Source: Pseudomonadota bacterium
GTDB lineage: Bacteria; Pseudomonadota; Alphaproteobacteria; Sphingomonadales; Sphingomonadaceae
Assembly (NCBI GenBank): GCA_023445495.1
Contig: JAEXLC010000240.1
Span: forward strand, 1 to 10,631
DNA: 10,631 nucleotides
Direction of reading: 5' to 3'
The position numbers and the translations under genes are program-made. Shown here piece after piece: positions 7,189 through 10,631 of this stretch (the stretch's first letter is position 1; every line of letters starts with the position of its first letter). The notes beneath the pieces were generated by a model that ran no database searches, was not told the origin of the DNA, and was given only the letters and a program-made list of their open reading frames with translations.

Positions 7189-7707
7189 ATGATCGCCACT
7201 CTGCTCCTCCTCGCCACCGCGGCGCCGCAGCCGGCTCCCGCGCCCGACCTGCTCGACCCCGCCCGGGTCGGCAAGATCCGCTGCGTCGGGCCGGATACGC
7301 GGCAGCGCACCTGCACCACCATGGTCCGCTATACCGTGCATGAGAATGGCAGCTTCGAAGCGGCCGTGACCGGCGTGGTCTCCACCGAGCCGACGATCCT
7401 GCTCGAATATCACCTGTCGGGCCAGATCGAGGACGGCGCCGCCTGCTCCACCGTCCGCCCGATCGATTTCAGCTCGGGCAAGCTCACCAAGGACGGCGCT
7501 CCGCTCGCCAGCGCGGTCGAGACTTCGGTCCGCCAGCGCCTGATGCTCGCGCTCCAGCCGCTCGCCGGCAGGAAGCGCTGCTACCGCGACAAGGCGGACG
7601 GCGAAGGGATCATCTCGGACGTGACGATCGACGGTCTGGTCCGCAGCGACATGACCCAGCGCGCGCTCTGGGTCTCGCCCGAGGACGGCTGGGCTCCGGG
7701 GATGTGA
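7189..7707 (+). CDS. Exported four-cysteine protein, second of a tandem paralog pair
   Basis: This 172-residue paralog of the preceding gene starts 2 bp after its stop, with GGGGA at 7177-7181 as ribosome site inside the upstream gene's end, so the two are co-transcribed. The leader is MIATLLLLATAAPQ, followed by a Pro/Ala-rich linker. Cysteines are at 32, 42, 86 and 131. The 9 residues between Cys1 and Cys2 and the 44 between Cys3 and Cys4 are the same in both copies, with a single-residue indel between Cys2 and Cys3. By eye about a third of aligned positions are identical, with best agreement at the C-terminus (VRSDMTQRALWVSPEDGW). The divergence means an old duplication, not a recent one. 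Function is unknown. Retention of both copies in one transcript suggests they act together or have split roles. Confidence 0.85.
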   Translation: MIATLLLLATAAPQPAPAPDLLDPARVGKIRCVGPDTRQRTCTTMVRYTVHENGSFEAAVTGVVSTEPTILLEYHLSGQIEDGAACSTVRPIDFSSGKLTKDGAPLASAVETSVRQRLMLALQPLAGRKRCYRDKADGEGIISDVTIDGLVRSDMTQRALWVSPEDGWAPGM

Positions 7708-7715
7708 GGTAAATG

Positions 7716-7792
7716 CCTCCCCGAGCTCGTCTCGGGGAGGGGGACCGCCAGCCACAGGCCGGTGGTGGAGGGGCCGCGCCAAAGGCGTGGTC
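7716..7792. repeat. Three consecutive hairpins downstream of the paralog pair
   Basis: Hairpin 1 pairs CCTCCCCGAG (7716-7725) with CTCGGGGAGG (7731-7740) around 5 nt, a perfect 10-bp stem. Hairpin 2 pairs 7744-7753 with 7757-7766 around ACA, with one mismatch and one G-T pair. Hairpin 3 pairs 7772-7780 with 7784-7792 around AAA, with two G-T pairs. The composition resembles intergenic GC-rich repeat modules common in sphingomonad genomes, as far as I recall. Hairpin 1 begins 9 bp after the stop at 7707 and could help end transcription, but no T tract follows. Confidence 0.6.
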
Positions 7793-7823
7793 AGCGGATT
7801 GGAAAGCACCGCCGAAATAGCTG

Positions 7824-7847
7824 CTTCCCCGGCGAAAGCCGGGGAGC
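7824..7847. repeat. GC-rich hairpin with GAAA tetraloop
   Basis: TTCCCCGGC (7825-7833) pairs with GCCGGGGAG (7838-7846) around a GAAA (GNRA) loop, about 9 bp including one G-T pair. It is a separate module in the hairpin cluster and unrelated in sequence to its neighbours. No coding signal is seen around it. Confidence 0.55.
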
Positions 7848-7885
7848 GGGAAAGATTTGGTGGAACAGGCCTGCCCCGCCTTCGG

Positions 7886-7975
7886 TCGTCACCCTGAACT
7901 TGTTTCAGGGTCCAACTCTCCCCAAGCGATATCGCCGGTGGCACCTTGGATGCTGAAACAAGTTCAGCATGACGA
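7886..7975. repeat. REPIN-like inverted pair of 34-nt palindromic units
   Basis: The left unit covers roughly 7886-7915: TCGTCA, CC, CTGAACTTGTTTCAG, GG, TCCAA. The right unit (7946-7975) is its inverted copy: TTGGA, TG, CTGAAACAAGTTCAG, CA, TGACGA. Each unit folds into an 8-bp stem with a 5-nt loop (7891-7911 and 7950-7970). The only differences between units are the CC..GG versus TG..CA pairs, which preserve base pairing. The 30-nt spacer contains GCGATATCGC (7926-7935), centred exactly on the element's midpoint, 7930.5. This architecture is that of REPINs, which are mobilised by RAYT-type tyrosine transposases in other genomes. No such gene is in the window. Confidence 0.8.
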
Positions 7976-8036
7976 AGCGAGTGGGGCGCGGCGCAATGCC
8001 GCAGAAGCGCCAGCGCCGCCGTAACGAAGAAAGCAG

Positions 8037-8063
8037 CCCCCTCCCCCAGCAAGCTGAGGGAGG
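8037..8063 (-). terminator. Possible terminator of alaS
   Basis: Read on the minus strand, CCTCCCTCAG (8063-8054) can pair with CTGGGGGAGG (8049-8040) around CTTG, with single-base bulges. The pyrimidine-rich CTGCTTTCTTC follows shortly. It begins about 10 bp after the alaS stop. The stem is imperfect and the T tract is separated from it, so termination is plausible but not certain. Confidence 0.45.
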
Positions 8064-8072
8064 ATTATTGCC

Positions 8073-10631
8073 TCAAGCCGCCGCCAGCGCTTCCGCCAGC
8101 GCGGCCTTCACCGCCGCAAGCGCTTCCGCACCCTTGTCGCCGTCCGGGCCGCCGCCCTGGGCCATGTCGGGACGGCCGCCGCCGCCCTGCCCGCCGAGCA
8201 CCGCCACCGCGACCTTGACCAGGTCCACCGCGCTCGCGCCGATCCCGGCGGTCACGCCGACCGCGACCGAGGCGCGACCGTCGTTCACCGCGACCAGCGC
8301 CACAACACCCGCGCCAACGCGCTGCTTGGCCTCGTCGACCGCGCCGCGCAGTTCCTTCGGCTCGAGCCCGTCGATCACCTGGCCGATGAAGTTGATGCCC
8401 GCGACCTGCTCCGGCCCGGCTGCCTGCGCGGCACCGCCGCCGCCCAGCGCCAGCGCCTTCTTCGCCTCGGCCAGCTCGCGCTCGAGCTTGCGGCGTTCCT
8501 CGACCAGCGCACCGACACGCGCCACGACGTCGTCCGGCGACGTCTTGAGCGCGGCAGCTGCCTCGCGCAGCTGCGCGTCGCGGCCGTTGAGCCACAGCCG
8601 GGCGCCTTCGCCGGTCAGCGCCTCGATACGGCGCACGCCGCTCGAAACCGCGCTTTCTGAGACGATCTTGAAGATCGCGATGTCGCCGGTGGCGTTGACG
8701 TGCGTGCCGCCGCACAGCTCGACCGAGTAGGACGCATCCGCGCCCAGGCCCATCGAGAGCACGCGGACTTCGTCGCCGTACTTCTCGCCGAACAGCGCCA
8801 TCGCGCCAGCAGCGATCGCGTCGTCCGGAGTCATCAGCCGCGTCTCGACCGAGCCATTGTGACGGATCTGCGCGTTCACGTCGGCTTCGATGTCCGCGAT
8901 CTCCTCGGCGGAAAGCGCCGAGGGGTGCGAGAAGTCGAAGCGCAGGCGATCGGGCGCCACCAGGCTGCCCTTCTGCGTCACATGCCCGCCCAGCCGCTTG
9001 CGCAGCGCCGCGTGCAGCAGGTGCGTCGCCGAGTGATTGGCGCGCACGCGGTCGCGGTGATCGGCATCGACGGTGAGCTGCACCGCGTCGCCGACCGCGA
9101 CTTCGCCGGTCTCGATCTTGGCATGATGTGCGTGCAGGCGCCCGAGCGGCTTGGAGGTGTCGCTCACCGCCGCACTCAGTCTGTCGTTCGAGATCACGCC
9201 GACATCGCCCATCTGGCCGCCGCTCTCGGCGTAGAAGGGGGTCTGGTTGGTCAGGATCGTAACGCGGTCACCGGCCGAAGCCTTGTCGACCTTCGCGCCA
9301 TCCTTGACGATCGCGACCACCTGGCCCTCGCCCCGGGTGCCGGCATAGCCGGTGAACTCGGTGCCGCCCAGCTCGTCGGCCAGGTCGTACCACAGCTCTT
9401 CCGAAGCCTTCTCGCCCGAGCCCTTCCAGGCGGCGCGCGCAGCGCGCTTCTGCTCGGCCATCGCCGTATCGAAGCCGGCACGGTCCACCGTCATGCCCTG
9501 GCCGCGCAGCGCGTCCTCGGTCAGGTCATAGGGGAAGCCGAACGTGTCGTAGAGCTTGAACGCAGTCTCGCCGGGCAGTGTGCCGCCCTCGCCCATTTCA
9601 GCGGTCGCTTCGTCGAGCAGGCGCAGGCCGTTGGCCAGCGTCCGCCGGAAACGAGTCTCTTCCTGCAGCAAGGTCGCCTCGATCAGCGGCTGGGCGCGGA
9701 CCAGCTCGGGGAACGCAGCGCCCATCTCCGCGACCAGCGACGGCACCATGCGATGCATCAGCGGATCCTTGGCACCGAGCAGATGCGCATGGCGCATCGC
9801 ACGCCGCATGATGCGCCGAAGCACATAGCCGCGACCTTCGGCAGAAGGCAGAACGCCATCGGCGATGAGGAAGCCCGACGAGCGCAGGTGATCGGCGATC
9901 ACGCGGTGACTCGCCTGGTTCTCGCCGGTGGTCGAGGCACCGGTCAGCGCGCCCGAAGCGGCGATCAGCGCCTTGAACGTGTCGGTATCGTAATTGTCGT
10001 GCACGCCCTGCAGCACCGCCGCAACGCGCTCCAGCCCCATGCCGGTGTCGATCGACGGACGCGGCAGGTCGCCGACGATCTCGTCATTCTCCTGCAGATG
10101 CTGCATGAAGACGAGGTTCCAGATCTCGACGAAGCGGTCGCCATCTTCCTCGGGCGATCCCGGCGGGCCGCCCCAGATATGGTCGCCATGATCGTAGAAG
10201 ATTTCCGAGCACGGGCCGCACGGACCGTCCGAGCCCATCGCCCAGAAATTGTCCTTGGTCGGGATGCGGATGATCCGCTCCTCGGGCAGGCCGGCGATCT
10301 TCTTCCACAGCTCGAACGCCTGGTCGTCGGTGTGATAGACGGTGGCGGTCAGCTTCGACGCCGGGATGCCCCATTCCTTGGTCAGCAGCGTCCACGCATG
10401 GGTGATCGCCTGCTCCTTGAAATAGTCGCCGAACGAGAAATTGCCGAGCATTTCGAAGAAAGTGTGGTGGCGCGCGGTATAGCCGACATTGTCGAGGGCG
10501 TTGAGCTTGCCGCCGGCGCGGACGCACTTCTGCGAGCTGGTCGCGGTCGAATAGGGGCGACTTTCCAGGCCGGTGAACACGTTCTTGAACGGCACCATGC
10601 CCGCGTTCACGAACATCAGGGTCGGGTCGTT
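8073..10631 (-). CDS. alaS: Alanyl-tRNA synthetase, N-terminus outside the window
   Basis: AlaRS charges tRNA-Ala and hydrolyses mis-charged Ser/Gly-tRNA. The frame runs from NDPTLMF at the window edge to TGA at 8075-8073: 852 residues, lacking about the first 32 compared with E. coli. Order of blocks: class II aminoacylation core with FVNAGMVPFKNVF, YTARHHTFFEMLGNFSFGDY, GPCGPCSEIFYDHGDHIWGG, DTGMGLERVAAVLQG and GYVLRRIMRRAMRH. The editing domain carries zinc ligands in HSATH (near 9019-9035) and CGGTH (8700-8714), after FYAESGGQMGD. Then come a Glu/Lys/Arg-rich coiled-coil stretch (VEERRKLERELAEAKKALAL) and a C-Ala domain with GGGGRPDMAQGGG. All key motifs are present and there is no frameshift. 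The C-terminus is Ala-rich (ALAEALAAA). It runs towards icd; in several alphaproteobacteria recA, alaS and icd are neighbours, as I recall, so this may be an ancestral linkage with an inserted segment. The start codon and promoter are not visible. Confidence 0.97.
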   Translation of the reverse strand, partial: NDPTLMFVNAGMVPFKNVFTGLESRPYSTATSSQKCVRAGGKLNALDNVGYTARHHTFFEMLGNFSFGDYFKEQAITHAWTLLTKEWGIPASKLTATVYHTDDQAFELWKKIAGLPEERIIRIPTKDNFWAMGSDGPCGPCSEIFYDHGDHIWGGPPGSPEEDGDRFVEIWNLVFMQHLQENDEIVGDLPRPSIDTGMGLERVAAVLQGVHDNYDTDTFKALIAASGALTGASTTGENQASHRVIADHLRSSGFLIADGVLPSAEGRGYVLRRIMRRAMRHAHLLGAKDPLMHRMVPSLVAEMGAAFPELVRAQPLIEATLLQEETRFRRTLANGLRLLDEATAEMGEGGTLPGETAFKLYDTFGFPYDLTEDALRGQGMTVDRAGFDTAMAEQKRAARAAWKGSGEKASEELWYDLADELGGTEFTGYAGTRGEGQVVAIVKDGAKVDKASAGDRVTILTNQTPFYAESGGQMGDVGVISNDRLSAAVSDTSKPLGRLHAHHAKIETGEVAVGDAVQLTVDADHRDRVRANHSATHLLHAALRKRLGGHVTQKGSLVAPDRLRFDFSHPSALSAEEIADIEADVNAQIRHNGSVETRLMTPDDAIAAGAMALFGEKYGDEVRVLSMGLGADASYSVELCGGTHVNATGDIAIFKIVSESAVSSGVRRIEALTGEGARLWLNGRDAQLREAAAALKTSPDDVVARVGALVEERRKLERELAEAKKALALGGGGAAQAAGPEQVAGINFIGQVIDGLEPKELRGAVDEAKQRVGAGVVALVAVNDGRASVAVGVTAGIGASAVDLVKVAVAVLGGQGGGGRPDMAQGGGPDGDKGAEALAAVKAALAEALAAA

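Noticed and set aside
7716..7975. CRISPR array
   Set aside because: The repeats are inverted or unrelated hairpins with irregular spacing, not direct repeats with uniform spacers.
7168..8052. A 294-codon minus-strand frame across the repeat region
   Set aside because: It crosses the inverted repeats and the antisense of the second four-cysteine gene, with no ribosome site or protein-like composition; both genes of the pair are well supported on the + strand.

Overview
The window is about 10.6 kb of GC-rich DNA with dense coding. It most likely comes from an alphaproteobacterium of the Sphingomonas type. The reasons are the style of IDH and AlaRS proteins, a TonB-dependent receptor of the Xanthomonas/Caulobacter/Sphingomonas type, very short Leu/Ala-rich export leaders, and intergenic hairpin repeats with a CTGAACTTGTTTCAG core that I associate with sphingomonads. 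This assignment rests on reading the sequence, not on a database search.

Layout. (1) 1-999 (+): the 3' part of icd, NADP-dependent isocitrate dehydrogenase. It is broken twice: an in-frame TAA at 64-66 and an in-frame loss of about 16 conserved residues at a CCGATCATCATC junction (157-168). A strong intrinsic terminator follows. (2) 4491-1076 (-): a two-gene unit with a TonB-dependent outer-membrane receptor and, overlapping its stop codon by one base, an exported propeller-like protein. (3) 4492-4765: a divergent control region with two related inverted-repeat motifs. (4) 4766-6565 (+): a KefB/KefC-type cation/proton antiporter with a C-terminal NAD-binding RCK domain. (5) 6668-7707 (+): two tandem, paralogous, exported four-cysteine proteins of unknown function, 2 bp apart. 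(6) 7708-8072: a non-coding stretch packed with hairpins, including a 90-bp element made of two inverted 34-nt units whose differences are compensatory. (7) 10631-8073 (-): alaS, alanyl-tRNA synthetase, intact except that its first 30 or so codons lie beyond the window edge.

How it fits together. Two housekeeping genes, icd and alaS, face each other and bracket an accessory segment of envelope functions: outer-membrane uptake (receptor plus exported partner), inner-membrane ion exchange (antiporter), and two small exported proteins. The receptor and propeller genes are almost certainly co-translated. The antiporter and the paralog pair may or may not share a transcript, because palindromic DNA lies between them.

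I see no phage genes, transposase, CRISPR array, tRNA or rRNA, and no convincing new defence or biosynthetic system. The points most worth a second look are the double lesion in icd, the covarying REPIN-like repeat, the translationally coupled receptor/propeller pair and the tandem four-cysteine paralogs.
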